Assembly: GCA_045538735.1 (NCBI GenBank)
Contig: JAZSRY010000063.1
Span: 28,981-92,980, forward strand
DNA length: 64,000 bases
Direction of reading: 5' to 3'
Origin: SIG459 sp045538735
GTDB lineage: Bacteria; Bacillota; Clostridia; Oscillospirales; Oscillospiraceae
A program made the position numbers and the translations under genes. Positions 34,819-44,259 of this stretch are shown here, piece after piece (the first letter of the stretch is position 1; the number at the start of each line of letters is the position of its first letter). The notes beneath the pieces are model-generated. The model was given only the letters and a program-made list of their open reading frames with translations, did no database searches and was not told the DNA's origin.

Positions 34819-36681
34819 TTATGCATTGAACATACGGTCAAACAACAAAGCAAAGTTCTTTTTGCATTCATCGCCTAAATCATAAGAACCTTGCGTTACC
34901 GCTTCAGCTATAATTTTTGCAATTAATGGCTTACTTAATTCTGGGGAAGTATTTGTTGCTGAACAGAATCTGTCAATTTCTTCTTTGGTAACAAGGTCTT
35001 CGATTACACACTTTGTGCCTGGAGAATTGTATGTTTTAGCATCGATATCATCTTGTGTAACATCCGCAAGATATAAATACTGTTCTCCTAATTGGTAAAA
35101 CAAATTTTTGTGCATATGTTCTCCACCAGTTTCCACGCCTGCTTTGTCATAATCAAACACTGCGATATATTTGCATCCCCAGCCGTGAAGTATGGAACAA
35201 ATATTGACACAATTAGAGGCACCAACAGAAGGTATAATAGAATAGTTATCCATTTTCACATTCAATACTTTGATCATTAGTGAAATATAAATGTAATCAC
35301 TCATTCCTTCAATCACAATATTGGTTTTATTGTTTGCAGGGCCAAATGTGTCATTAAGATTCATACCCAAAGCGTTAATTAACGGAGCAAGTGTATCTTT
35401 TTGGCTATCCGGAGCGATACGCGCATCATAGGCAGTTTTATAGATTCGAGTATATCCATCGGAATCTTTTACAACTGCTCTAATTCGTGTAATTCCTCCG
35501 TCTTCCGTTTCAAGCATATAAGGTGAATGTGTGGCGTAAACAACTTGATTCCCTTTGTCTGACAAATGGTGAAACAGTCGTATCAACTCTCGTTGAGCAT
35601 TAACATGGAGCGAAGCTCCTGGCTCGTCTAAAAGATACACAACATTCCTGTCGTCAATATCATTTGCTTGAGTATCAATAAATGTTTCTAAGTACCATCT
35701 TAGCCCGTTGCTTCTTTCCGAAAGAGTCAACGCCTGTCCATTATCCGATTCGACAGCAAAAGCGCTTACTCCGTTGTTACTATCAAACAATAACGATATT
35801 TTCTCTGTGAAATAAAAATCCTCGAATTTCTTGTTTATATTCTCATCTATTAACTTGTTGATTCTTCTTCTAAGCGTGATTTGTTGCGAGTTGTTTCCTG
35901 AACGCGCAGCAGTTATAAAATCATTTGCAGATATTCCAATAACTTTTACTAACTCCCTGAGCAAACTGTTCGGGTTAACAGATGCGTTTCCAAGTTCTTT
36001 CTCTATATCATCAATTTTATAGGTGGAATTAAGATGTTTATCTGCTTTTCGATAAAACATTGTTGGTATTTTCGAAATAACAGACAACCATTTTATTTGA
36101 GAGTCCAGAACGAGGCCTTCAAATTCAGCTTGATATGTTTTGTCAAGCTTTGCGATCCTTGCCTTCAAGTATTCAAGTGCGCGTGTTACTTTTGGGATAT
36201 TTAGATGTTCTTTTTTGGAAAGTTCAGCAATGCAATCTTTATAGGCATTTATTTCTTGATTACTTAACTGAAAGGGATTCTTGCTAATTCCATCAAGAAA
36301 AGCGAGTACTTTATCAATGGAATCTCCCACAATGCTCTGATATAATTGCAGGACTCCTCCTGTAGCAACATACTCATTCTTTTTATAAATGATTTGTGTG
36401 TCATCAGTTGCTCCCATTGCTATTTCGTCAGCAAGAGATTTTAATGTGATGAGATAGTAGTTTTCCGTTCCGGTTTCACAATTTCTATTAACCATAGAAG
36501 GAGAAAATGCATTATCATTGCCTAACAGCAGTTGAATTCGAGATAGTCCTTCAAGAATATTGCTTTTTCCGCTCTCATTTTTACCAATAACAGCAGTTAC
36601 ACCTTTCTCAAGGATGATTTCTGATTCAGCATAATCTCCTATGGATTTATAATTAATTAATTTAACAGAGTGTATGTACAA
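34819..36681 (-). CDS. OLD-family ATPase with TOPRIM nuclease domain
   Basis: 620 residues. N-terminal SMC/ABC-like ATPase: Walker A GKNESGKS at about 33-40, a long helical insertion (about 95-270), the signature-like TLSERSNGLRWYL and Walker B VVYLLDEPGASLH near 346-352, then ATHSPYM. C-terminal TOPRIM: Glu in VIEGMSD (about 454) and the FDYDKAG pair (about 507). OLD nucleases such as GajA of Gabija act in phage defence. TTG 36681 has AAAGGAG 8 nt upstream, inside the end of the restriction gene; the frame also opens at 36702. Coupled to both neighbours. Confidence 0.85.
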   Translation of the reverse strand: MYIHSVKLINYKSIGDYAESEIILEKGVTAVIGKNESGKSNILEGLSRIQLLLGNDNAFSPSMVNRNCETGTENYYLITLKSLADEIAMGATDDTQIIYKKNEYVATGGVLQLYQSIVGDSIDKVLAFLDGISKNPFQLSNQEINAYKDCIAELSKKEHLNIPKVTRALEYLKARIAKLDKTYQAEFEGLVLDSQIKWLSVISKIPTMFYRKADKHLNSTYKIDDIEKELGNASVNPNSLLRELVKVIGISANDFITAARSGNNSQQITLRRRINKLIDENINKKFEDFYFTEKISLLFDSNNGVSAFAVESDNGQALTLSERSNGLRWYLETFIDTQANDIDDRNVVYLLDEPGASLHVNAQRELIRLFHHLSDKGNQVVYATHSPYMLETEDGGITRIRAVVKDSDGYTRIYKTAYDARIAPDSQKDTLAPLINALGMNLNDTFGPANNKTNIVIEGMSDYIYISLMIKVLNVKMDNYSIIPSVGASNCVNICSILHGWGCKYIAVFDYDKAGVETGGEHMHKNLFYQLGEQYLYLADVTQDDIDAKTYNSPGTKCVIEDLVTKEEIDRFCSATNTSPELSKPLIAKIIAEAVTQGSYDLGDECKKNFALLFDRMFNA

Positions 36682-36698
36682 GTCAGTATCTCCTTTCG

Positions 36699-39464
36699 TC
36701 AAAGTGTTTCTATAATTTTCTGATACATCTTCATAAGCTCTGCCACACAGCTACTTTCCGTCATTGTCTTTACGTCAAAGCCATACGCTTGCATTACGGC
36801 ACGGTCGTTTGCTTGATGTGCTTTACGAAGCTCTGGGGGCATAGCAATTTCGTCGTAAAGGTCAGCAAGAGAACAGTCGGGATATTTTGCTCTTGCATCA
36901 AGAATTGCCTGCGCTGTTTTTTCAATTGCCACCTTTTGCTCATCGGTAGGATTCGGCCACGGAAAATTATTATAAACTATCTTAATTGAATAATCGTATC
37001 TCATTTCCAATCTGCCACAAACAGCACGCATCCACGCCATATGCACATTAGACTCCAAAATGCCAAAATGATATAATTCCGCATTTGGCATCAATCTAAG
37101 TTTGTTACTACAAAGAACACTATCATCCATATATCCCATAGGAACATATTTTCGTTTCTCTGAAGAAACTTCTGGTATTACAACAAACTTGCCAATGGGC
37201 ATATTTTCTGTTTGAAAGCGGGTAGGGGTGTCTGCTAATTTTAATGTAGCTGCTCGTTTGCTTGTTAATCTAAATTCTCGAACAGCTTGAACTCGTTTTA
37301 AGCATTCAGGCATTTTTCTTAGTTCATAAGGCGAACATTCACCCAACCATAGGCAATATCGCGGTTCTTGATTTATGAACTCTTGAGCACCATACCAAGG
37401 CTTAAACCACTTTTCTGAAAGAGGTTCTTTCTTTACAAATTCATTTTTTTCTTCTAAAGAAAACAGATAATTTCCATCGTCTATAGGTTGATTGCCCATA
37501 GCAATGCTCGGTACATTACATAAAGGCACACTTCTGTTTTTTATAAAAACATTGTTAGCTTCAACTAGATAACCATTAATATTGCTAACTACAAGGGGAC
37601 GCTCTGCTGAATATATAACTTTAGGTCTATAGGAAGGCGCACAACTAAATCCCACAATAACACAATGCACACGAGCTTTAATGCTTGCCTCGCTATCCCA
37701 ACGGAATGTACGATGTGCAAAATCAATATGGACGCCTTCTTCAAAAAGAGGTTTCCAAAGGGTATCAACACTCTCACCTTGTGAGATGGAATTTGTTGAC
37801 ACTAACGCTGTGCGAATGTATGTACCTTTCATCAATTCAGAAGCCTTTTTGTACCAACACGAAACATAGTCAAGATTGCCAGAATTTTTCCATTTTTCTC
37901 CGAATACGTCAAACAGTTCTTCTTTTTGTTCTTTACTCATCCAACGCGCACCGATAAAAGGAGGATTACCCATAATGTAATTCAGCTTATCTTTAGGCAC
38001 AACAGTTTCCCAATCGGTGCGGAGGGCGTTGCCTTCTACGATGTTGGCATAGGACTTCAGAGGAAGGAAATCAAGGGACATATTTACGATATCCTCGGTT
38101 TCCTTAAGCATCTGGCTTTCTGCAATCCAAAGCGCAGTTTTCGCAACGGTTACGGCAAAGTCATTGATCTCTATACCGTAGAATTGACCGATAGAAACTT
38201 TGATAATACCGTCAAAGCCGAGCATGATCTGTCCTTCGTTTATAATTTCAAGAGCTTCGTTTTCCAAACGGCGCATAGAAATATAGGTTTCGGTTAAGAA
38301 ATTACCGGAACCACAGGCAGGATCAAAGAACGTAAGCTTAGACAGTTTTTCACGGAAAGCTTCTGCCTTATCGTTGCGAATCTTGGGAACTTTTAGTGCC
38401 TTGATCTCTGCAAGCTCCTCACGGAGTTCATCCAGGAACAGCGGCTCAATAACCTTATGGATGTTCTCGATTGAGGTATAGTGCATACCGCCGCTACGAC
38501 GGGTTTCGGGATTCAAAGTAGATTCAAATACCGCACCGAAAATGGTAGGACTAATCTGCGACCAGTCAAAGTCTTCGCTTGCGTTATGGAGAAGAAGGTT
38601 AACGATTTCCTGTGTGAAATTAGGAATCTCAATATTCCTGTCAGCAAACAAACCGCCGTTCACATAAGGAAATGCCGCCAAAGCGTCATCCATATAAGGA
38701 TCACGCTCTTCAGTTTTGGTATCGAGCGCATGGAAAAGGTCAATAAGTGCGCGGCGCACATTTTTGACGTTAAAGCTCTTTATGTAATTATGGAATTTCA
38801 GATGTCCACCGAAAATACCTGCGTCCTCTGCATAAAGGCAGAATACAAGACGGACACAAAGCATATTTAGTGAGCGCAGCGTTTCCGCGCTGTCGGGGTG
38901 AATGTACTGCTTCAAAATGGCATCGTACAGCTTTCCTACAAGCTCACCAGCTTTGATGGAAATCTGTTCTTCGCGGTGCAAAAGCTCGCTCTTTTCTTCC
39001 ACAAGGAACTGCAAGCGGTAATACTCCTTGCCGAGGTCTTTCAGCAAGATACTTTCCGGCTCGCCGGTAGGCTTCTCCATGTCATAAATAAGGAATTCTT
39101 CAAAATTGCAAGTGATGATCCAACGGGGACGCTGTGAATACGGCAGTGCCGCCGAATATCTCTGTGCCTGTTGAAAGGGGTTGAGCAATGTTCCATCGGA
39201 CTGACGGATAGGGCTACGCAGTTTAAAACCCTTCTTTTTCTGCTCAATGAGCACATGCGTAGAGGGAATGTGACCGTCAATAAAGCTTGTGTGGTCCAGT
39301 TTTACACGTTCCTCAAACAATATAAACTTTTCGGGTTCTGCAACACCTAAAACGTCACGAGCAAGGGATAGCCAAAAAGACTGACTGTCGCTCTTTTCGT
39401 CACCACGATCTTTCCAATATTCTGCAAAAGCCTTTGCGGCTCTTTTTCTATCTGTATCTGTCAT
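36699..39464 (-). CDS. MmeI-like single-chain restriction-modification enzyme (type IIL/IIG)
   Basis: 921 residues, almost the length of MmeI (919). N-terminal nuclease motif D63-x10-E74-x-K76 (in FIDGHIP and LIEQK), a helical connector, then an N6-adenine methyltransferase: SAM motif DPACGSGNFL near 378 and catalytic NPPF near 497, then a C-terminal specificity domain with KPWYGAQEF, KFVVIPEVSSE and YNNFPWP. Such enzymes methylate one strand and cut about 20 bp away, using one polypeptide. ATG 39464 follows GAGGAG. First gene of the cassette. Recognition sequence cannot be read. Confidence 0.87.
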   Translation of the reverse strand: MTDTDRKRAAKAFAEYWKDRGDEKSDSQSFWLSLARDVLGVAEPEKFILFEERVKLDHTSFIDGHIPSTHVLIEQKKKGFKLRSPIRQSDGTLLNPFQQAQRYSAALPYSQRPRWIITCNFEEFLIYDMEKPTGEPESILLKDLGKEYYRLQFLVEEKSELLHREEQISIKAGELVGKLYDAILKQYIHPDSAETLRSLNMLCVRLVFCLYAEDAGIFGGHLKFHNYIKSFNVKNVRRALIDLFHALDTKTEERDPYMDDALAAFPYVNGGLFADRNIEIPNFTQEIVNLLLHNASEDFDWSQISPTIFGAVFESTLNPETRRSGGMHYTSIENIHKVIEPLFLDELREELAEIKALKVPKIRNDKAEAFREKLSKLTFFDPACGSGNFLTETYISMRRLENEALEIINEGQIMLGFDGIIKVSIGQFYGIEINDFAVTVAKTALWIAESQMLKETEDIVNMSLDFLPLKSYANIVEGNALRTDWETVVPKDKLNYIMGNPPFIGARWMSKEQKEELFDVFGEKWKNSGNLDYVSCWYKKASELMKGTYIRTALVSTNSISQGESVDTLWKPLFEEGVHIDFAHRTFRWDSEASIKARVHCVIVGFSCAPSYRPKVIYSAERPLVVSNINGYLVEANNVFIKNRSVPLCNVPSIAMGNQPIDDGNYLFSLEEKNEFVKKEPLSEKWFKPWYGAQEFINQEPRYCLWLGECSPYELRKMPECLKRVQAVREFRLTSKRAATLKLADTPTRFQTENMPIGKFVVIPEVSSEKRKYVPMGYMDDSVLCSNKLRLMPNAELYHFGILESNVHMAWMRAVCGRLEMRYDYSIKIVYNNFPWPNPTDEQKVAIEKTAQAILDARAKYPDCSLADLYDEIAMPPELRKAHQANDRAVMQAYGFDVKTMTESSCVAELMKMYQKIIETL

Positions 39465-39569
39465 AATCCCACTCCTCAAAAGCTTATCGTCATTATTTTA
39501 TCACATAGCCCTCTGATTTACAACAAAACGCATTTTTATGTGTTAACGACGCCATTTTGGATTAACAAA

Positions 39570-39605
39570 AAGCCGAAAACGCTTAGAAATAAGCGTTTTC
39601 GGCTT
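39570..39605 (-). terminator. lysS terminator
   Basis: AAGCCGAAAACGCTTA (39570-39585) and its perfect complement (39590-39605) form a 16-bp stem with a 4-nt loop, starting 4 nt behind the lysS stop, with TTTTTG after it on the minus strand. 39480-39569 is AT-rich and must hold the promoter of the defence operon; no good -35/-10 pair stands out. Confidence 0.85.
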
Positions 39606-39609
39606 GGTT

Positions 39610-41112
39610 TTACTCTGCGAGGGGCTTCATCGTGGGGAACAACAGGACGTCGCGGATGGAGTCGCAGCCGGTGAGGAGCATAACGCAGCGGTCAATGCCC
39701 ATACCCATACCGCCGGTGGGAGGCATGCCGTACTCCAGAGCCAGGAGGAAGTCCTCATCCAGCATCTCGGTCTCGTCGTCGCCGCGCTCGCGCTGCTCAA
39801 CCTGCTTCTCGAAACGGTAGCGCTGGTCGATGGGGTCGTTGAGCTCGGAATAAGCATTTGCCAGCTCGCTGTGGCAGATGAAAAGCTCAAAGCGCTCGGT
39901 AAGGCGGGGGTCAGCAGGGCTGCGCTTGGTCAGGGGGCTGACCTCAACGGGATACATGGTGATGAAGGTGGGCTGGATAAGCTTCTCTTCAACGCGCTGG
40001 TCGAAGCAGGCGTAAAGAGCGTTGCCCCAGGTCTTCTCTGCTGCATCGGCAAGCTCAACGCCGATTGCCTTTGCGGCGGCAACAGCCTCGGCATCATCGC
40101 TGATTGCGCCGAAGTCGATGCCAACATATTCCTTGACAGCGTCAACCATGCTGAGTCTTCTCCAACCGGGAGTGAGATCGATGGTCTCGCCCATCCACTC
40201 AACCTGATAGGAGCCGAGAATTTCCTTGGCAGCGCCGGAAATAACTCCCTCGGCTATATCCATCATATCGTGGAAATCGGCATAGGCCTCATAAAGCTCA
40301 ACGGTGGTAAACTCGGGGTTATGCTTGGTGTCCATACCCTCGTTGCGGAAAATGCGTCCGATTTCATAAACACGCTCAATGCCGCCAACGATGAGGCGCT
40401 TGAGAGGCAGCTCGGTTGCGATACGCATATACATATCGATATCCAGAGTGTTGTGGTGAGTGATGAAGGGACGGGCAGCAGCGCCGCCGGCGATGGTGTT
40501 AAGAACGGGGGTTTCAACCTCCATATAGCCTCTGTTATCCAGATAGCTGCGGAGGAAACGGATGAACTTGGAGCGAATATCGAAGTTGCGGCGGCTTGCG
40601 TCGGACATAATGAGGTCAACGTAGCGCTGACGATACTTCAGCTCGGTGTTGGTCATACCGTGGAACTTTTCGGGGAGAGGACGCAGGCTCTTGCTGAGAA
40701 GGGTGACCTTCTCTGCGTGAACGGAAATTTCCTCGGTCTTGGTCTTGAAGACAAAGCCGGTGACGCCGATGATGTCGCCGATATCATATTTGCGGAAATC
40801 GGCAAACTCAGTCTCGGAAACGGAATCCTTCTTGATGTAAAGCTGAATCTGTCCGCGGTCATCCTTGATGTGGCAGAAAATGGCCTTGCCCATGCCGCGC
40901 TTGGACATAATGCGTCCTGCAACGGAAACGGTCTTGCCTTCAAAAGCTTCATAATCGCCCTTGATTTCTACGGAAAATGCAGTGCGGGCGAACTTGGTTA
41001 TCCGGAAGGGGTCGCGTCCCTCATCCTGAAGACCCTTGAGCTTATCACGGCGAATCTGGAGAAGCTCGCTGAGATTCTCTTCCTGAGGAATGGTCTTTAT
41101 CTCTTCGCTCAT
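39610..41112 (-). CDS. lysS: Lysyl-tRNA synthetase, class II
   Basis: 500 residues. An OB-fold anticodon-binding domain (about 55-170) and the class II core: motif 1 with FIRSYLDNRGYMEVETP, motif 2 FRNEGMDTKHNPEFT, motif 3 PPTGGMGMGIDRCVML near the end. It finishes PTMKPLAE. ATG 41112 (MSEEIK) follows GGAGTG; an upstream in-frame start adds MLI only. 14 nt behind greA, cotranscribed with it. No T-box leader. Confidence 0.96.
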   Translation of the reverse strand: MSEEIKTIPQEENLSELLQIRRDKLKGLQDEGRDPFRITKFARTAFSVEIKGDYEAFEGKTVSVAGRIMSKRGMGKAIFCHIKDDRGQIQLYIKKDSVSETEFADFRKYDIGDIIGVTGFVFKTKTEEISVHAEKVTLLSKSLRPLPEKFHGMTNTELKYRQRYVDLIMSDASRRNFDIRSKFIRFLRSYLDNRGYMEVETPVLNTIAGGAAARPFITHHNTLDIDMYMRIATELPLKRLIVGGIERVYEIGRIFRNEGMDTKHNPEFTTVELYEAYADFHDMMDIAEGVISGAAKEILGSYQVEWMGETIDLTPGWRRLSMVDAVKEYVGIDFGAISDDAEAVAAAKAIGVELADAAEKTWGNALYACFDQRVEEKLIQPTFITMYPVEVSPLTKRSPADPRLTERFELFICHSELANAYSELNDPIDQRYRFEKQVEQRERGDDETEMLDEDFLLALEYGMPPTGGMGMGIDRCVMLLTGCDSIRDVLLFPTMKPLAE

Positions 41113-41126
41113 TATAAGCACTCCAA

Positions 41127-41603
41127 TCAGTTGTTGATTTCCAGTATCTCGAACTGGAGCTGGCCGGCAGGAGCATCAACGGTAACGACCTCGCCTACAC
41201 CGTGGCCGAGAAGGCCGCGTCCGAAGGGGCTGTCGCTGGAGATGCGGCCGATCATGGGATTGGCCTCCTGAGAACCTACGATCTGGTACTCTTCAACAGT
41301 GTTTTCTTCCAGATCCTTTACCTTAACATGGCTGCCGTGACCCACTTTGCCTGCAAGATGGGTTACTTCCATGATCTCGGCATTTTCTATAAGATTTTTG
41401 ACCTCTGCAATTCTGGAATAAAGCTTGCCCTGTTCGGTTTTTGCTTCGTCATATTCGCTGTTTTCGGAAAGGTCACCGAAGCTTCTTGCTTCCTTAATCT
41501 GCTCGGCTACTTCCTTTTCCCTGACGGTCTGGAGATATTCCAGTTCCTGCTTAAGCTCGTCAAGGCGCTCCTGACTCATTTTGAATCTGTTTTCGTTACC
41601 CAT
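41127..41603 (-). CDS. greA: Transcription elongation factor GreA
   Basis: 158 residues. Helical-hairpin N-terminus with the acidic tip region GDLSENSEYDEAKTEQ, then the FKBP-like C-terminal domain (GHGSHVKVKDLEENTVEEY; SSDSPFGRGLLGHGVGEVV). It stimulates RNA cleavage in backtracked polymerase. First gene of the greA-lysS pair, with a full-consensus promoter. Confidence 0.96.
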   Translation of the reverse strand: MGNENRFKMSQERLDELKQELEYLQTVREKEVAEQIKEARSFGDLSENSEYDEAKTEQGKLYSRIAEVKNLIENAEIMEVTHLAGKVGHGSHVKVKDLEENTVEEYQIVGSQEANPMIGRISSDSPFGRGLLGHGVGEVVTVDAPAGQLQFEILEINN

Positions 41604-41670
41604 TACTGTCTTCCTTCCGATATATTGTAATTATTTTTTATTAATAAAGTACGCTAAATACCAATCTTGT

Positions 41671-41699
41671 ATTATAAGTGCAAGTTCGCCTTATGTCAA
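41671..41699 (-). promoter_or_regulatory. Consensus promoter of greA-lysS
   Basis: TTGACA (41694-41699), 17 bp, TATAAT (41671-41676): exact consensus at both boxes. The -35 overlaps the stop codon of the upstream S41 protease gene. Leader about 65 nt. Confidence 0.9.
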
Positions 41700-42847
41700 G
41701 AAAGATATTCCAGTGCTTTTATAAGCTGGCTATCCTCCCCGCCAACAATCTCCACATGAATATCGGGCAGCAGTCCGCCCTCCTCGGCAAGGCTCACTCT
41801 GTTGGGGGTAAGATAATTGCGTGTGGAAATATGAACGGCGCTTCCGTCACTGAGGCGGAAGGTCTGCTGGCTTCTTGCCTTGCCCGTGCTGGGCATTCCC
41901 ACGAGAGTTGCCGCCTCATATTCACGCAGTGCAGCTGCAAAAAACTCTGCGGCGGAATAGCTGTGCTCATCTATGAGCACCACCATCGGCATACTGATGC
42001 AGTTTTCATCGGAATAAAAAATCTCTTCCTCTCCTTCGGCGCTTACACTCACGAATATCTCGCCCTCGGGGAGAAGATAATCCAGAAGCCCCGTCAGCTC
42101 ATAAAGCTGTCCTCCCGGATTTGTTCTTACATCAAAAACAAGGGACCGGGCCCCCTGCTCCCGCAAAGCCTCAACGGCAGCCACGGAATCATCGCATGCG
42201 CCCTTTTCAAAGTTATCTATACGGATATAGCCGATGCTGTTTTCCTCCATACGGTAAGAAACGGGGCTTGTGTAAACAATTTCATTGGTAATTACCGCCG
42301 TCTCGGTCATACCTTCGGCATTGATGAAAAGGATCTCATACTCTCCGCTTTGAGACTTGATAAGGGCGCTCATCTCGCTTATTTCAAAGCCTGCGAGGCT
42401 TTTTCCATTGACAACGGTGAGTATGCAGTCTGCCTTGATGCCCGCTCTGTCCGCGGGAGAGCCCGGTACAACGCTTACCACATAGGCGCCTCTTCCCTGC
42501 TCGTCGAGCCTGACGCTTACACCTATTCCCTTGGTGGAGTTTTGAGATCTATCCATATATGCGGCATATTCCTCTGCGGACATATAATAGCTCCAGCGGT
42601 CGCCCGATGCCTCAACGATTGCTGCGGAGGCCTTATCCGCGGCAGCGTCCCAGTCCACATCGGCAACATAAAGCTCATCAACAATGCTGCGGACAGCATT
42701 GATCTTGCTCAGAAACGCAAGGCCTTCCCTGCCGCCCACATAGTTCACAAAAAGGACTGTGATAACCGCAAGAGTTAAAATCGCGGTAGCAAAACCGAAG
42801 CCAAGCATTGACCAAAAATTGTTTTTTCTGTTCAATAGTAACACCAC
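41696..42847 (-). CDS. PDZ-containing S41 family C-terminal processing protease
   Basis: 383 residues. One N-terminal membrane helix (about 14-34), a PDZ domain (about 105-185, with VVPGSPADRAGIKADC), then the tail-specific protease core. The catalytic Ser is in DEHSYSAAEFF and the catalytic Lys in GMPSTGKARSQQ; RTNPGGQLYEL is the oxyanion loop. An extracytoplasmic CtpA-type enzyme. Start is among GTG codons or TTG in GTGGTGTTACTATTG; I keep the longest. It follows the M23 gene, so it may process envelope proteins of the division module. Confidence 0.92.
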   Translation of the reverse strand: MVLLLNRKNNFWSMLGFGFATAILTLAVITVLFVNYVGGREGLAFLSKINAVRSIVDELYVADVDWDAAADKASAAIVEASGDRWSYYMSAEEYAAYMDRSQNSTKGIGVSVRLDEQGRGAYVVSVVPGSPADRAGIKADCILTVVNGKSLAGFEISEMSALIKSQSGEYEILFINAEGMTETAVITNEIVYTSPVSYRMEENSIGYIRIDNFEKGACDDSVAAVEALREQGARSLVFDVRTNPGGQLYELTGLLDYLLPEGEIFVSVSAEGEEEIFYSDENCISMPMVVLIDEHSYSAAEFFAAALREYEAATLVGMPSTGKARSQQTFRLSDGSAVHISTRNYLTPNRVSLAEEGGLLPDIHVEIVGGEDSQLIKALEYLS

Positions 42848-42900
42848 TCAGTTAAAAATACTGTGAAAATATGTATTTAGTATATCTCAAATACAATGAA

Positions 42901-42939
42901 AAGTAACTGCCCGACTGAAAACCAGTCCGGCAGTTACTT
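42901..42939 (-). terminator. Terminator behind the M23 hydrolase gene
   Basis: AAGTAACTGCC pairs with GGCAGTTACTT, with an inner GACTG/CAGTC stem; CTTTTC follows on the minus strand. 15 nt past the stop. Confidence 0.7.
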
Positions 42940-42953
42940 GATTTATCTCCCCA

Positions 42954-44222
42954 TCAAGCGGTGGGAGAGAAGGAAAATCCGATATTATAGAAGCTCAGGG
43001 GGTCAACGCATCCGCCCATACGGACCTCAAAATGGAGGTGGGGGCCGGTGGACCAACCGGTGGAGCCGACATAGCCAAGAGTCTGTCCGCGGCTTACATA
43101 CTGACCTGCGGAAACAGCCATGGAGCTCATATGGGCATAGAGGGTGGAGTTGCCGTCTGCGTGATAGACAACAACATAATTGCCATAAGAGGAGCTGTAT
43201 TCGGCAATGCCTACGGTACCTGCCTGAGCGGCGCCAATGGGAGAACCTGCGCTCGCTGCTACGTCAACACCTGCGTGGAACTTAACGGTTCCGAAGATGG
43301 GATGGACACGGTCGCCAAAAGCGCTGGTTATATAGGTGGAATTTACAGGCCAGTAATAGCCGCCAGCTGTATTGGTGCCGATGGTGGGAACGGTGCTGCC
43401 GGTTCCGCCAACAGTTCCGCCGCTATAGCTGGGGCGCTGCTGTGCGGCCTGCTGTGCGGCAAGCTCCTTCTGCTTTTCCTCGATTTTATTATTTACCTCA
43501 ATCTCGAGAAGCTGGTTCTCGTTATAGGCTTCGGTATAGGCATCAATATCGTCTTCCAGTTCCTGGATCATGACGAAGGCCTTCTCGATTTCTACCTCAA
43601 GCTTTTCCTTCTGGGTAAGAAGCTCTTCCTTTTTCTCCTTCTGCTCAGTCTGGATGACCTCATATTCAGCTTTGACCTCTTCAACGAACTCACGGGCGGC
43701 AATATATTCTTCCTCGAGAGCCTGGTCATACTTCATGATATCCATGATATCGTCAAGGCGGCCAAGCATCTCAGAGATACTGCCTGCCTTGAGTATGTAG
43801 GAGAGATAGGACCAGGAGCTGTTTTCTTCCATTGCTCTGACACGGCCGCAGTAAATATCAAACTGCTTCTCCTCAGCTGCAACGGCTTCGGCCAGCTCGA
43901 TCTCCTTATCGGAGATCATCTGGTCATAAAGCTCTATCTGCTCGTTGATTATCTCAATTTCCTGGCGGTTGAGCTCATTCTGCTTGTCCAATGCTTCTTT
44001 GCGGGCAATAACAGAGGCTTTTTCTTCCTCCAGAGCTGCCATCTGCTCGATGACAAGATCCTGCTGGTCGCGGATTGCCTGACGCTCATCTTCAAGAGCA
44101 TCTATATCCGCCTGGCTTACGGCACCTGCAGAAAAGCTGCCTACACCATAAAGCAGAAGTCCGAAGAGCATTACTGCTGCAAGAACAACACAGACAATAC
44201 GTACAAATTTTTTGTTAGACAT
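42954..44222 (-). CDS. Murein hydrolase activator/M23 peptidase with coiled coil (PcsB/EnvC-like)
   Basis: 422 residues. Signal or anchor helix (about 8-28, then SFSAGAVSQA), a long coiled coil (about 38-250) rich in Glu, Gln and Lys, a Ser/Gly/Thr linker, and a C-terminal LytM domain with HAGVD, LYAHMSS and the zinc-site GPHLHFEV. All metal ligands appear present, so it may be an active endopeptidase. It directly follows ftsEX; FtsEX-controlled hydrolases with coiled coils (PcsB in streptococci, EnvC in E. coli) split septal peptidoglycan, and the same role is inferred here. Confidence 0.9.
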   Translation of the reverse strand: MSNKKFVRIVCVVLAAVMLFGLLLYGVGSFSAGAVSQADIDALEDERQAIRDQQDLVIEQMAALEEEKASVIARKEALDKQNELNRQEIEIINEQIELYDQMISDKEIELAEAVAAEEKQFDIYCGRVRAMEENSSWSYLSYILKAGSISEMLGRLDDIMDIMKYDQALEEEYIAAREFVEEVKAEYEVIQTEQKEKKEELLTQKEKLEVEIEKAFVMIQELEDDIDAYTEAYNENQLLEIEVNNKIEEKQKELAAQQAAQQRPSYSGGTVGGTGSTVPTIGTNTAGGYYWPVNSTYITSAFGDRVHPIFGTVKFHAGVDVAASAGSPIGAAQAGTVGIAEYSSSYGNYVVVYHADGNSTLYAHMSSMAVSAGQYVSRGQTLGYVGSTGWSTGPHLHFEVRMGGCVDPLSFYNIGFSFSPTA

Positions 44223-44259
44223 AAAATCCTCCTTTGAGGGGAATTGGTAAAAAACTATA

